Positions 8,150-17,114 are shown, numbered from the stretch's first letter. The stretch is DNA of 64,000 nt from Planktothrix serta PCC 8927 (GCF_900010725.2 NZ_LR734832.1:23459-87458), one strand, 5' to 3'. Program-made: numbers and translations. The notes: generated by a model not told the origin, from the sequence alone.

Positions 8150-9669
8150 CAGGCGAAGCCGGAGAAGGCGACAGCGTTTAATCCTTGGCCGGGGAAGGTG
8201 CTATCACCGACACAATATAACCCTCGAATAGACGTGCGGTTAAAGGGCATTCCTAGGAGTCCTTTTAATTTATAGGCCGGAATGGGGCCATAAGTTCCAT
8301 CCTGTCGGTTCAAAAAGCGACGATGCGATCGCGCAGTTCCAACTTCCATATAATCTAACCCGGCATCTAACCCCGGAAAAAGTATTTCTAATTGGTCAAT
8401 AATTCTGCCTGCTGCGGCTTCTTTTTTGGCTTCATATTCTGATTCAGGTAATTTTTCCCAATCATCAATCCAACTGGGGGTAAAGACATGAATAATATGA
8501 TATCCGACCGGAGCTAAACTCGGATCTAATAAAGTAGGAATTGACACAAAGATTGTGCCTTCGGGTTCCTCCATTTTATCCCAATTTTCCACAATAATAT
8601 GGTGACAATCGGTTCCGGGTGGGAATACCGAGGCTTCTACTCCTAAATGTAAACTTAAAAAACTAGGGGATTTCTGATAACGTTCTCGCCATTTTTTTTC
8701 TGCTTTTGGCATATATTCAGGGGGGATTAACTTGCCAAAGGTATCCCAACGGGTGGCATTAGAAACGATACGTTTTCCGCGATAAACTCTGCCATCAACG
8801 AGTTCTACTCCCACAGCCCGTCCGTTTTCTAATAGGATTTGTTTAGCTCTGGCTTTATATTGAATTTGTCCCCCAAATTTTTCTAATCCTTCGACTAATT
8901 TCAGGGCAATTTGACCGACTCCTCCTTTCGGATAATTAATTCCCCCATAATGGCGATCGGAAAATACCATTCCGGCGTTGATCATCGGAGTTAAATCGGC
9001 GGGAACCACTGACCAGCAGTAACATTCAATATCGATAAACTTTAAAAGTTCGGGATCTTTGATATAACGTTTGGCAATATCCCCGACGTTTTGGGGAAGA
9101 TACTGCACTAACCCTAAACATGATCCCGGCTCTTGGAAAAACACCCGCATTAAGTAACGGGGTTCTTCCAAAGACAGCAACTCCATGGAGTTGAGACAGT
9201 TAAAGACTTTCCAGCATTCATCATAAAATTGACGAATCCCTTTTTGTTCATGGGGGAACCGAGCAATTAGTTCTTGCAAAAATTTCTCATAATCCCGATG
9301 AACCCGCAATTTTAGATCTTGGGGAAGATGATAGTGAATTTGAACCGGATCGGGAATTGTTTCTAAGGTCACGTTTACCGCTTGTAAGGCGCGGGTTAGG
9401 AGGTTCGTGGTTCCTTTGTCCCCAAATCCAAAAATCATCGATGCACCGACGTCAAATCGATATCCGTCTCGTTCAAAGTATCCCGCACTTCCACCGGGGA
9501 TGATATAGCTTTCCAAAACCAGAACTTTAGCGCCCTTCGCAGCTAATTGGGTCGCAGTCACCAGTCCTCCAATACCAGAACCAATGACAATCACGTCAAA
9601 TTCCTGATCTGAGTCAGAACTAAATTCAGCAAAAGACTGGGATGGGGTAGAAACAGGCATGACTGTCAA
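8116..9669 (-). CDS. crtH: Carotene isomerase (prolycopene isomerase)
   Basis: The 517-residue protein has an N-terminal FAD-binding Rossmann motif ([21 protein letters not shown]), [20 protein letters not shown] typical of CrtH/CRTISO, and a C-terminal [19 protein letters not shown] flavin-binding element. CrtH converts poly-cis lycopene (prolycopene) to all-trans lycopene after the desaturases, at or on membranes, and is standard in cyanobacteria. The first ATG leaves a 20-residue extension before the FAD strand. The last few codons (DLKL-stop) lie inside a 66-bp repeat, so the extreme C terminus may have been replaced by repeat sequence. Confidence 0.93.
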   Translation of the reverse strand: MTVMPVSTPSQSFAEFSSDSDQEFDVIVIGSGIGGLVTATQLAAKGAKVLVLESYIIPGGSAGYFERDGYRFDVGASMIFGFGDKGTTNLLTRALQAVNVTLETIPDPVQIHYHLPQDLKLRVHRDYEKFLQELIARFPHEQKGIRQFYDECWKVFNCLNSMELLSLEEPRYLMRVFFQEPGSCLGLVQYLPQNVGDIAKRYIKDPELLKFIDIECYCWSVVPADLTPMINAGMVFSDRHYGGINYPKGGVGQIALKLVEGLEKFGGQIQYKARAKQILLENGRAVGVELVDGRVYRGKRIVSNATRWDTFGKLIPPEYMPKAEKKWRERYQKSPSFLSLHLGVEASVFPPGTDCHHIIVENWDKMEEPEGTIFVSIPTLLDPSLAPVGYHIIHVFTPSWIDDWEKLPESEYEAKKEAAAGRIIDQLEILFPGLDAGLDYMEVGTARSHRRFLNRQDGTYGPIPAYKLKGLLGMPFNRTSIRGLYCVGDSTFPGQGLNAVAFSGFACAHRVAVDLKL

Positions 9670-10165
9670 CTCTCTTAAGCATTTCCTGACTCTACAGTGT
9701 AGCGTCTTACGCTCAGATCAGAGAGTTCAATCTTCACAGTTTTAATGAAAAAGCTTTGAATGTTGGCTGTTGGCTGTTGAGGGCGAGAAAACCTCGCCCC
9801 TACTTCCCCTGTTCCCTGTTCTTCATGGTGTGTTGTTAAACTGTCCAGTTTGCGCTAGACACCTGTAATTTGTTCCTACTTCCTCTGTTCCCTGTTCCCT
9901 GTTCCCTGTTCCCTCTAAAAAAGAAATTCGGGGTCAGTCTACCATTGCGGACTGCCCCGTTTGCCGATCCTTTGAGAGGAGAACACTAAAAATTAGTGTA
10001 GCCTTATTGATAATTATTGTCAACTTATTATCAAGTTTTTTTCGGTTTGACCCTGATAGAGGACTGCGGGGGGATAGTTCTGTTGCTCTGGAGTCCTGTA
10101 CAATTGATGACTAATATAGTTAGTTTTAAGTCGGGAGCTTAGTCCCTGATCAAGTTGTAGCCAGT
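9670..10165. other. Divergent intergenic region between crtH and ilvN
   Basis: No gene is supported. The region contains a GGGCGAG...CTCGCCC palindrome (9780-9801), GTTCCCT heptamers (9885-9915), and an inverted repeat GGGGTCAGTC/GACTGCCCC (9929-9958) followed by GTTTG. A second small dyad, CACTAAAAATTAGTG, is near 9987-10001. The AT-rich stretch TTGATAATTATTGTCAA (about 10006-10022) is nearly palindromic and resembles iron-responsive (Fur-type) operators, but the match is loose. Promoters for both flanking genes must lie here. Confidence 0.45.
9885..9915. repeat. Heptamer STRR, GTTCCCT
   Basis: Tandem GTTCCCT units (the first slightly degenerate) belong to the same STRR family as 1199-1226. 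A shorter copy lies just upstream near 9809-9820. Confidence 0.8.
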
Positions 10166-10696
10166 ATGAAACACACTCTATCTGTTTTAGTAGAAGATGA
10201 AGCAGGAGTCCTGACGCGAATTGCAGGTTTGTTTGCGCGTCGAGGGTTCAATATCGAGAGTTTAGCTGTAGGCCCTGCTGAACAGTCTGGTATTTCTCGG
10301 ATTACAATGGTTGTTCCAGGGGATGACCAGATTATTGAACAGTTGACGAAACAACTCTACAAACTGATCAATGTTCTGAAAGTACAGGATATTACCGAAG
10401 TTCCTTGTGTAGAACGGGAGTTGATGCTATTGAAGGTGAATTACAATAGCAGTACCACTCGCTCAGAAATTATTGAGTTGGCGCAAATATTCCGAGCGCG
10501 GGTTGTTGATATTGGGGATGATGCTCTCACCATTGAAGTTGTCGGTGATCCCGGAAAAATGGTGGCCATTATCCAAGTCTTAGGTCGCTTTGGGATTCGG
10601 GAAATTGCTCGCACGGGTAAAATTGTCTTGGTGCGGGAGTCGGGTGTTAATACGGAATTCCTCAAAAGTCAAGCTTCTGTTGAAGCTCGATTTTAA
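10166..10696 (+). CDS. ilvN: Acetolactate synthase, regulatory small subunit
   Basis: This 176-residue protein starts with the ACT-domain sequence [30 protein letters not shown], including the SLAVGP continuation that binds the feedback inhibitor valine. A second ferredoxin-like domain follows ([26 protein letters not shown] and [18 protein letters not shown]). Length and sequence match IlvN/IlvH small subunits. It binds the catalytic subunit IlvB, stimulates it and confers feedback control in branched-chain amino acid synthesis. The catalytic gene is not in the window. An imperfect inverted repeat follows at 10737-10787. Confidence 0.95.
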   Translation: MKHTLSVLVEDEAGVLTRIAGLFARRGFNIESLAVGPAEQSGISRITMVVPGDDQIIEQLTKQLYKLINVLKVQDITEVPCVERELMLLKVNYNSSTTRSEIIELAQIFRARVVDIGDDALTIEVVGDPGKMVAIIQVLGRFGIREIARTGKIVLVRESGVNTEFLKSQASVEARF

Positions 10697-10736
10697 CCTA
10701 TTATTAATTAAGCAATATTACGGTTTCTCAGATTTA

Positions 10737-10787
10737 TAGGACGTTTTAACCTGTATTTAGACGATAAGTTAGGGTTAAACGTCCTAT
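10737..10787 (+). terminator. Imperfect hairpin after ilvN
   Basis: The arms AGGACGTTTTAACC and GGTTAAACGTCCT are complementary apart from one bulged T, and enclose a loop of about 22 bases. A short AT-rich run (ATTTG) follows. It is a plausible ilvN terminator, weak by textbook standards because the loop is long and the T-tract poor. Confidence 0.4.
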
Positions 10788-10789
10788 TT

Positions 10790-11071
10790 GATTAGGTTTG
10801 ATAGATTTGTAATGTTTTGTAAAATTTTCTCATTCGGTGTCGCAGGAAGCTAGAAAGCGTGATTCCATCAGGGATAAAGCTTTTTTGAGATTTTTTGGGA
10901 TTGGGCGCTTGACTCGTTAGAGAAATTCCGTTATAGTCTTAAATATGGAGGATTTTACGAGTTGAGGTAGCTTAAAATAGCCTAATTAACTTTTTATACA
11001 ACCCCTACATCCGTACTCCCTCGCAAACGCACTTTGAAAACTTCATAGCGTCAGGTTTCTATAAGGGTAGG
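10790..11071 (+). promoter_or_regulatory. Probable CRISPR leader
   Basis: This non-coding, fairly AT-rich stretch immediately precedes the first perfect CRISPR repeat. It is assigned as the leader because the only mutated repeat is at the opposite end of the array, the usual sign of the leader-distal end. No promoter elements were identified with confidence. Confidence 0.45.
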
Positions 11072-12064
11072 GTTAGCTTCTACCTTTTCCCCGCAAGGGG
11101 ACGGAAACGTACAATCCCTTAAACTTCTTGGTTAGGGGAATTGACCCTGTTAGCTTCTACCTTTTCCCCGCAAGGGGACGGAAACCTAAAGCAATAGAAC
11201 CAACACCGATGATTAAGGTAGAAGCTGTTAGCTTCTACCTTTTCCCCGCAAGGGGACGGAAACAACAAGTGGTGTTGCTCTTCAATTCCCCACTGTCGAA
11301 AGTAAGGTTAGCTTCTACCTTTTCCCCGCAAGGGGACGGAAACCGAGCGGGTGTCAGGTTGGAGGTTGATCTGAATTTCGTTTGGTTAGCTTCTACCTTT
11401 TCCCCGCAAGGGGACGGAAACGACGTAACAGGAGTAGATGTCGATGCTTTCCCAAACTTCAGGGGTTAGCTTCTACCTTTTCCCCGCAAGGGGACGGAAA
11501 CCCCAAAGCCTTGACTTTTCAGACCCTTCATAACTTCTTGAGCAGTTAGCTTCTACCTTTTCCCCGCAAGGGGACGGAAACTTGGGAGTGACTCAAGAGT
11601 TTCATCAAGAATTTCAATAAGCTGTTAGCTTCTACCTTTTCCCCGCAAGGGGACGGAAACTCCTGAAGAACCTTGTTAGGATTCTTCATTTCTGTCCAAG
11701 CAAGTTAGCTTCTACCTTTTCCCCGCAAGGGGACGGAAACAGTGGAAGAATTGCCGGGCTATAGAAACCTAAGGCATCACAGTTAGCTTCTACCTTTTCC
11801 CCGCAAGGGGACGGAAACTATTACTCATGAACATAAGGAAAGGCATAGAGGTATGCACAGGTTAGCTTCTACCTTTTCCCCGCAAGGGGACGGAAACTTA
11901 AAGTAGCAAGGAAGTAACACTGATCTTCATTAAGGTTACAGTATGTTAGCTTCTACCTTTTCCCCGCAAGGGGACGGAAACCATACACAAAGCGAAACTC
12001 GGGCTCATACCCGAACAGAGAAACAGAGTTAGCTTCTACCTTTTCCCCGTAAGGGGACGGAAAC
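11072..12064 (+). CRISPR. CRISPR array, 13 repeats of 37 nt, 12 spacers
   Basis: Repeats start at 11072, 11149, 11227, 11307, 11385, 11465, 11545, 11624, 11704, 11782, 11861, 11945 and 12028. Each is 37 nt, begins GTTAGCTTCTACC and ends GGGGACGGAAAC. Spacers are 40-47 nt. Twelve repeats are identical; the last has one C-to-T change in the loop, marking the leader-distal end. The core CCCC-GCAA-GGGG forms a short stem closed by a GNRA tetraloop. The 3' eight bases ACGGAAAC would become the crRNA 5' handle. Length and the GAAAC end resemble cyanobacterial type III and I-D repeats. No cas gene lies within the window, so processing must come from elsewhere. Confidence 0.97.
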
Positions 12065-12194
12065 TCATCTTCGTAAGTATAGGGTCTATGCTTGTTTTTG
12101 AAGAAATGTTGATTTTTAAGTCATTTTTAAAAAAAATTGTTAGAATGGAAGCAGGTGAGCGATCGCATAGTGTTGAGGCTCATCGGTTAAAGTT

Positions 12195-12650
12195 ATGAAC
12201 ATAAACGTGATGAATGAACAGGATTGTTCAGCCGTTTATAACGCGCTGATAGAGATGCTGAGTTCTATAAAATTGGGGTGGGTAACTGAACAAGTTGCTG
12301 AGGTGATTAGCGCGGGAAAAACCATTGAAGAATTGGTATCCGGTCGGAAATCTCCTGATTTAAAATTAAATTATTATACACCCCAAGAACAACTTTTAAT
12401 TTTAATTAATGCTATTGAGAAATCGGTCATTAATACCGCAGAAATAGAAACAGAAATCATGGATATTTTCAGCCATGAAGCTCCAAATTCTGACTTAAAA
12501 CCGGAGTTGAGATTTACCTCGTCGGTGGAGGGGAAAGGCAAACTGTTTAAATATAGTGTTGAATCTGTTAATAACCGACAAGAACAAACGCAAAAGTTAA
12601 AATTTTTACTGGAACAATTACGTCAGGAGATTGGAAGTGATGGCAATTAA
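12195..12650 (+). CDS. Unknown soluble protein next to CRISPR array
   Basis: The 151-residue product is mostly helical, with no signal peptide, membrane helix or recognised motif. It contains KLGWVTEQVAEVISAGKTIEE and a C-terminal KLKFLLEQLRQEIGSDGN helix. It overlaps the next gene by 11 bases when that gene starts at its ATG, so the two are probably co-translated. It begins 130 bases after the last CRISPR repeat and reads away from the array. A role linked to the partner nuclease-like protein is the only inference the context allows. Confidence 0.65.
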   Translation: MNINVMNEQDCSAVYNALIEMLSSIKLGWVTEQVAEVISAGKTIEELVSGRKSPDLKLNYYTPQEQLLILINAIEKSVINTAEIETEIMDIFSHEAPNSDLKPELRFTSSVEGKGKLFKYSVESVNNRQEQTQKLKFLLEQLRQEIGSDGN

Positions 12651-13311
12651 TGCGGCTTTACTGGAAAATATCAATCAACAGTTAAAACAAAGTTTAAATC
12701 CTGATCTCAAAGCCGCTAAAGATTTTGAGGATTGGTTTAAATTCTACATTTTCAATATTATTGTGAAAGCAGCCCGCAATGAAGGAGCCTTTGTTTATTA
12801 TAAAGATGTTTTGAAACGAAATCCTGAAACCTTAGTATTTCGTAGACGGGCGGGACAAATTTATGATCTCTCCCAACCCTATACCCATGCTGTAATTGAA
12901 TTTGAACAAAAACCCCCCTTAGAAATCCATTTAGGGGTTAAAATTCATGGTCGTTTAAGGGTGTTATATGATTGTGATGTTTGTGTACTTTATAAAATGG
13001 AAGCCGATAGTTGTCGCACCAATAAACGCGAACCTCGCGCCTCTCGAATTTTCCTGGCGATAGATTGTCAACATTATGCTTCCCAATTGCGATTAGAATT
13101 GGCTCAAGCTTTTATTGCTTTTTCTTCAGAATTAAGAGTGGCGGGGGATTGTTATTTTGTGTCTAATAGTGCTTCTAACCCTGTGGCCAAACTTTTGGCG
13201 AGTCGTAAACGAAAATGGGAATATGATATTGTTCCCAGCGAGATCAACAATGTTAATCGGTTGATGTACGAATTTCAGACCAAATTTAAAGATTTTAAAG
13301 CTAGAAGTTAG
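12640..13311 (+). CDS. Unknown nuclease-like protein next to CRISPR array
   Basis: About 223 residues from the ATG at 12640 (an in-frame TTG lies at 12631). The central part EIHLGVKIHGRLRVLYDCDVCVLYK and the later IFLAIDCQHYASQLRLELAQAFI resemble a family of uncharacterised bacterial proteins in which I recall an 'ECKYY'-type motif, suggestive of a PD-(D/E)XK nuclease core. Here that position reads DCQHY, lacking the Lys, so the enzyme could be degenerate or the assignment wrong. The tail has YFVSNSASNPVAKLL and a basic SRKRKWEYDIVP segment. It is coupled to the gene upstream. The role is unknown and the fold assignment is inference. Confidence 0.6.
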   Translation: MAINAALLENINQQLKQSLNPDLKAAKDFEDWFKFYIFNIIVKAARNEGAFVYYKDVLKRNPETLVFRRRAGQIYDLSQPYTHAVIEFEQKPPLEIHLGVKIHGRLRVLYDCDVCVLYKMEADSCRTNKREPRASRIFLAIDCQHYASQLRLELAQAFIAFSSELRVAGDCYFVSNSASNPVAKLLASRKRKWEYDIVPSEINNVNRLMYEFQTKFKDFKARS

Positions 13312-13406
13312 CCAAATGTCCCCTAATCTGCAACAATAGTAAAATCCCTAATCGGAATATATTGGGGACTGTTGTGTTTTTTAGTAAAACTCTAAACACT
13401 TAGGAT

Positions 13407-13853
13407 ATGAAACGTTATCGTTCAATTCTGGCTTGCATCTTAGCCCTGATTACAACTTTTGTGGTGGGTTGCGGTTCTCCGAAAGTGGAAATTCCTAAAA
13501 CCTACACAGAAGCTCAAATTCAACAAATCCAGAAATATAACTCTGATATTTTGGCCCTGCGCGATCGCTTTACCACTGAACTTCCTCGGTATATTAGCGC
13601 TCGCAACTGGGTACAAGTGGATACCTTTATTCACGGGCCATTGGGATCATTGTTGCAAGAAATGAATTATTTAACCAAAAATTTGTTGCCCGATACCCAA
13701 CCTAAAGCTCGTGAACTGGCCAGAGAAGTGTTTGAACACTTAGTCCAAGTCAGCAAAGCCGCAGAAAACCGTGATCCTATCAAAGCTGCGTCAGGATATC
13801 AAGAAGCCCTGAAAGATTTAGATGCGTTTTTAGGTTTAGTTTCTAACGCTTAA
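13407..13853 (+). CDS. psbQ: Photosystem II extrinsic lipoprotein PsbQ (CyanoQ)
   Basis: The 148-residue protein has a signal peptide (MKRYRSILACILALITTF) ending in a VVGC lipobox with Cys22 as the lipidation site. A four-helix-bundle mature region follows (YTEAQIQQIQKYNSDILALRDRF, WVQVDTFIHGPLGSLLQEMNYL, YQEALKDLDAFL). This is the usual CyanoQ arrangement. CyanoQ sits on the lumenal side of photosystem II near the oxygen-evolving complex and stabilises it. The gene is monocistronic. It is strong evidence that the organism is an oxygenic cyanobacterium. Confidence 0.9.
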   Translation: MKRYRSILACILALITTFVVGCGSPKVEIPKTYTEAQIQQIQKYNSDILALRDRFTTELPRYISARNWVQVDTFIHGPLGSLLQEMNYLTKNLLPDTQPKARELAREVFEHLVQVSKAAENRDPIKAASGYQEALKDLDAFLGLVSNA

Positions 13854-13990
13854 CAAAGCTTAGTTGAACTCGCAATTAATTTGAAACTGTAGAGACGTGA
13901 AATTTCGCGTCTCTACAAATTATAGCAGGGAAGAGGGATCGCGGATTTAAGAGGATTTCACGGATTTCACGGATTTTAATCTGTGTTTTC

Positions 13991-14032
13991 GTAATTCGTA
14001 ATTCGTAATTCGTAATTCCCAATTCGTAATTA
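13991..14032. repeat. Heptamer STRR, GTAATTC
   Basis: Four perfect GTAATTC units are followed by degenerate units (CCAATTC, GTAATTA). The repeat lies 15 bases upstream of the ATG of the glycine-oxidase-like gene, so it occupies the promoter/leader position of that gene. Confidence 0.85.
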
Positions 14033-14046
14033 TTAAACATTTTTTT

Positions 14047-15168
14047 ATGAATCATCTTGTTATTATTGGTTGTGGTGTTGTTGGGGCAACAATTGCTTAT
14101 GAACTTGCCGCAATTCCTGATTTAAAAATTACTGTTTTTGATCAAAATTATCCGGCTCAAGCTTCAACGGGAGCAGCGTTAGGGGTTTTAGTAGGAATTA
14201 TTAGTCAAAAATTAAAGGGACGGGCGTGGCGACGGCGAGAGTTTAGTATGCAGCGTTATGAGAGTTTAATTCCTGAATTGGAAGCAATTACAGGGCGAAA
14301 GATTCCTTTTAATCGTCAAGGAATTTTATTATTATGTTATGGGGAAGATGAATTAGAAAAATGGCAAAATTTAATTAATTTACGCCGTTCTCAAGGGTTA
14401 GAATTGCAATGGTTAAATCAAGAAGAAGTTAAAACTCAATATCCTCAGATTAATACTAAAAATGTGGTGGGTGCTGTGTATTCTCCCCAGGATCGACAAC
14501 TTGATCCAACTCTATTAACATTAGCATTAGTTGAGGCGGCTCAACATCGGGGTGTGAGGTTTGAATTTGGGGTTAAAGTAGAGTCTTTAGAAACTTTAAA
14601 AAATACCGATGAGCAACAAGTTTGTCAACGAGTTAAAACCAGTACAGGAGAGTTAAATGTTGATTGGGTTGTCGTTTCTGCGGGGTTAGGAACAACACCA
14701 TTAATTTCTCAAATTGCTACAGAAAATCATCCTAAAAAACCGATTAATATTCGTCCAGTTTTAGGACAGGCGGTGCAAGTTCGGTGTCTTGAAAGTTTGG
14801 GAAATGGAGAATTAGAACCTGTAATTACGGGAAATGATGTTCATATTGTGCCGTTAGGAAATGCGGAATATTGGATAGGAGCAACGGTTGAATTTCCTGA
14901 ACAGGGGGATGAGATTTTAGCAAGTTCTGAACAATTGGATTTAGTTTTAAAAGGTGCGATCGCTATTTGTCCAGCTTTAGAAAATGCTACTCTAATTAAA
15001 CAATGGTCAGGGTTACGTCCCCGTCCTGACGGAATTCCTGCTCCTGTAATTGGAAATTTACCCGGATGTAAAAATATTTTATTAGCGACTGGACATTATC
15101 GCAATGGCATTTTATTAGCTCCAGCAACGGCTGATGAAATTAGAGGGATGTTGACGGTTGACGGTTGA
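14047..15168 (+). CDS. FAD-dependent oxidoreductase, DAO/glycine-oxidase type
   Basis: The 373-residue protein begins MNHLVIIGCGVVGATIAYEL, a Rossmann FAD-binding motif, followed by QASTGAALGVLVG. Later segments QLDPTLLTLALVEAAQHRGV, an IGATVEFP strand and a C-terminal LRPRPDGIPAPVIGNLPGCKNILLATGHYRNGILLAP are typical of the DadA/ThiO amino-acid oxidase superfamily. It probably oxidises glycine or another small amine. A ThiO role in thiamine synthesis is possible but unproven. The last codons and stop (TTGACGGTTGACGGTTGA) lie inside a heptamer tandem repeat, so the C terminus is set by repeat copy number. Confidence 0.8.
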   Translation: MNHLVIIGCGVVGATIAYELAAIPDLKITVFDQNYPAQASTGAALGVLVGIISQKLKGRAWRRREFSMQRYESLIPELEAITGRKIPFNRQGILLLCYGEDELEKWQNLINLRRSQGLELQWLNQEEVKTQYPQINTKNVVGAVYSPQDRQLDPTLLTLALVEAAQHRGVRFEFGVKVESLETLKNTDEQQVCQRVKTSTGELNVDWVVVSAGLGTTPLISQIATENHPKKPINIRPVLGQAVQVRCLESLGNGELEPVITGNDVHIVPLGNAEYWIGATVEFPEQGDEILASSEQLDLVLKGAIAICPALENATLIKQWSGLRPRPDGIPAPVIGNLPGCKNILLATGHYRNGILLAPATADEIRGMLTVDG

Positions 15169-15180
15169 CTGTTGACTGTT
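15151..15180. repeat. Heptamer STRR across a stop codon
   Basis: TTGACGG occurs twice, then TTGACTG twice, in a continuous 7-base period. The TGA stop of the oxidoreductase gene (15166-15168) is part of the third unit. Because 7 is not a multiple of 3, each change in unit number would shift the frame and alter where translation ends. Confidence 0.8.
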
Positions 15181-15280
15181 AATAGGTGTGTGGAACAGGC
15201 ATCTTGCCTGTTATATAAACTGGGGTGTCGGGTTTCAGCGAAGAAGTGTCTATTATTTCTCTTTGTCCCCCTCATCCCCT

Positions 15281-15309
15281 GTTCCCTGTTCCCTGTTCCC
15301 TGTTCCCTC
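15281..15309. repeat. Heptamer STRR, GTTCCCT x4
   Basis: Four GTTCCCT units between the oxidoreductase and ycf66, in the same orientation as the copies at 1199 and 9885. Confidence 0.85.
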
Positions 15310-15406
15310 TTCAAGTAGCAATATACAAAAAAATTAGGAATCAGGCTGGGAATCAATATAATCCTAATGCCTAATTCCTAAAGTTTGGACTTGATTGTGA
15401 TCAGAT

Positions 15407-16300
15407 TTACTTTTCAAAATTAGAAGAACTATCCACCTCATCATCGGAATAGTCTACGGGTCGATATTCAACATAATCTGTTGAATTATGATTGCGATTG
15501 CGATCTTCGGAATAACGATATTCTGAAGAAGAGGCAGAAGCAGAAGCAGAAGTGGAAGCAGAAGGACGACGACGAGAACGGGGTGTTTCAGAAACTGACC
15601 AATCCTCTCTATCTACTCTATCTACTCTATCTACTCTATCTACTCTATCTGTTCTATCTACTGAAGGCGAAGCCGGAGGACGGCTAGAGCGATTTTTTGC
15701 AGGTCTTTCTTCCCGTTCTCTGGGGGGTTCTCCCCAATCGGATGCCGTTTCAGGAGGAGCTTCAGGACGGGGACGACGCTTGCGGGAACGATCTTCTAGG
15801 GGAGGATAGTCAACACTGCTGCTTCTGCGACTAGAAGAGGGACGCCGACGCACAGACTCATCTTCATAGGTATCGGCTCTGCTTAAGCGACTATCCCGAC
15901 TACCACGAATTTGACGAGCCATTGGCATATATTCGTCTGTCGGTTCCAGTTCGTCTAATTCTGCATCCACTCGATAAACGTCACTGACATAACGTTCATC
16001 GTCCACAATCGGAGCGCGTTCTTTGGCTTGGACAACAGCAATTCCTCGGAGGCGAATACTTTCGACTGCAAAGAAAATCGCACTTCCGGTTAATAAAAAT
16101 TGACCAAACGCTAGAATGGGATCAAGTCGCCATCCCTGAAATAGCAGAATCCCGCCACAGAGTAATCCAATGGCGGCAAAGAAAATATCATGATCTCGTG
16201 CCAGTTTTGGACGCCAGGAACGCAGGAAATATAATCCAGCACCAGCAACCGCGAGCATAATTCCGATTAAGCTGCTGAAATTTAAACCTAAATTAACCAT
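15407..16300 (-). CDS. ycf66: Ycf66 family protein
   Basis: The 297-residue protein has an N-terminal membrane part with hydrophobic helices (FSSLIGIMLAVAGAGLYFL, IFFAAIGLLCGGILLF and AFGQFLLTGSAIFFAVESIRLRG) matching Ycf66, a family restricted to cyanobacteria and plastids. The C-terminal half is long, hydrophilic and low in complexity. It holds Arg/Ser/Pro-rich stretches and a VDR tripeptide repeated about five times, encoded by a 9-base tandem repeat at 15605-15655, and it ends with a Tyr/Asp-rich tail. Function is unknown beyond a suspected thylakoid role. It lies directly downstream of psbX on the same strand. Confidence 0.88.
   Translation of the reverse strand: MVNLGLNFSSLIGIMLAVAGAGLYFLRSWRPKLARDHDIFFAAIGLLCGGILLFQGWRLDPILAFGQFLLTGSAIFFAVESIRLRGIAVVQAKERAPIVDDERYVSDVYRVDAELDELEPTDEYMPMARQIRGSRDSRLSRADTYEDESVRRRPSSSRRSSSVDYPPLEDRSRKRRPRPEAPPETASDWGEPPREREERPAKNRSSRPPASPSVDRTDRVDRVDRVDRVDREDWSVSETPRSRRRPSASTSASASASSSEYRYSEDRNRNHNSTDYVEYRPVDYSDDEVDSSSNFEK
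15605..15655. repeat. 9-bp tandem repeat inside ycf66
   Basis: TCTATCTAC is repeated about five times, with one variant unit. On the coding strand it gives a repeated VDR tripeptide. The period is a multiple of three, so copy-number change keeps the reading frame. Confidence 0.8.
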
Positions 16301-16501
16301 TATTTTTTCTCCTATGCCAGTCCTATCTTAGCGACTTCTCTTGAAAATCTCTACTGCTCCGGGCTTCAGGGTGAATATTGTTAGCAACAATAGACAGCAG
16401 GGGCTAGTAATTCAGATGAAGTTCTGATTCTTAGCCCCTGAGTTTATGGGTTTAACAAGGATTTTGGCAAGTGCGCCTAGACTTGTCTCCAGAGAGTTAT
16501 T

Positions 16502-16621
16502 CTAGGAACGAATAACTTTATCCTTCTGGCTGATAAAAATCAGACCGACGGTAGCAGGAATCACCACAATCAGGATTCCGGCCAGCAAACTATAAAAAAA
16601 GTTCATCAATGAAGGTGTCAT
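16502..16621 (-). CDS. psbX: Photosystem II protein PsbX
   Basis: A 39-residue frame translates as MTPSLMNFFYSLLAGILIV followed by VIPATVGLIFISQKDKVIRS. The MTPSL start, single membrane helix and C-terminal IPATVGLIFISQKDK match cyanobacterial PsbX almost residue for residue. PsbX is a one-helix subunit near cytochrome b559 and the QB site of photosystem II. The gene is upstream of and co-directional with ycf66. Small size means it is easily missed in automatic annotation. Confidence 0.92.
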   Translation of the reverse strand: MTPSLMNFFYSLLAGILIVVIPATVGLIFISQKDKVIRS

Positions 16622-16835
16622 AACAAATGCGATCCTTGTCTTAGAATGATTTCTTAGTTCACTATTTTAACAATAGTTGACACTTGATCGCCCGAAAAGA
16701 GCGAGGATTCTTGGTTGATCCAGTTTCCGGTCAGAATTTTGATCAGCCGTCTCCCTATTTCTCAGACAATACCCCAAAACCGTTAAAATTGATCCTAGAA
16801 ACAGTAACAAAACTTAAAATATTTTTTCTGCTGCT

Positions 16836-17114
16836 ATGACAACAACGGTTTTAATCTGGGGTTTAGGCTTAAGTCTGGGTTTGATGACCTTTTTGTTTAT
16901 TTTCAGAATCGTCTTAACTTGGTATCCCCAAGTCAATCAACAGCGTTTTCCCTTCAACTTGATTGTTTGGCCAACTGAACCCTTTTTAGTTGTCACCCGC
17001 AAAATTGTTCCGCCTTTGGGTGGTGTAGATATCACCCCGATTATCTGGGTGGGAATTTTCAGCCTGCTGCGGGAAATGCTAATTGGTCAACAGGGGTTAT
17101 TACGGATGATGTGA
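16836..17114 (+). CDS. YggT family membrane protein (Ycf19-like)
   Basis: The 92-residue protein has two hydrophobic helices: VLIWGLGLSLGLMTFLFIFRIVL at the N terminus and ITPIIWVGIFSLL near the C terminus. Between them is TWYPQVNQQRFPFNLIVWPTEPFL with the conserved W-P-T-E-P element, then RKIVPPLGGVDITPI. This is the YggT/Ycf19 pattern, a small thylakoid or plasma-membrane family linked in cyanobacteria to membrane organisation and photosynthetic assembly. It is divergent from psbX across a 214-base promoter region. Confidence 0.88.
   Translation: MTTTVLIWGLGLSLGLMTFLFIFRIVLTWYPQVNQQRFPFNLIVWPTEPFLVVTRKIVPPLGGVDITPIIWVGIFSLLREMLIGQQGLLRMM

Noticed and set aside
8003-8275. 90-residue frame between pyrF and crtH
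   Set aside because: It translates the duplicated 66-bp hairpin unit ([13 protein letters not shown] twice) and runs antisense into crtH.
10006-10022. Possible Fur box upstream of ilvN and crtH
   Set aside because: The near-palindrome TTGATAATTATTGTCAA departs from the consensus and neither neighbour is a typical iron gene; not called as an operator.
11128-11469. 113-residue open frame through the CRISPR array
   Set aside because: Its repeated SFYLFPARGRK / STFSPQGDGN segments are simply translated CRISPR repeats; the array explains the openness.
13991-14032. GTAATTC tandem repeats as a small CRISPR-like array
   Set aside because: The unit is 7 bases with no spacers, so it is a simple tandem repeat.
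15481-15809. Open frames opposite the ycf66 C-terminal region
   Set aside because: They are antisense translations of the 9-bp VDR repeat and low-complexity sequence within a well-supported ycf66 gene.
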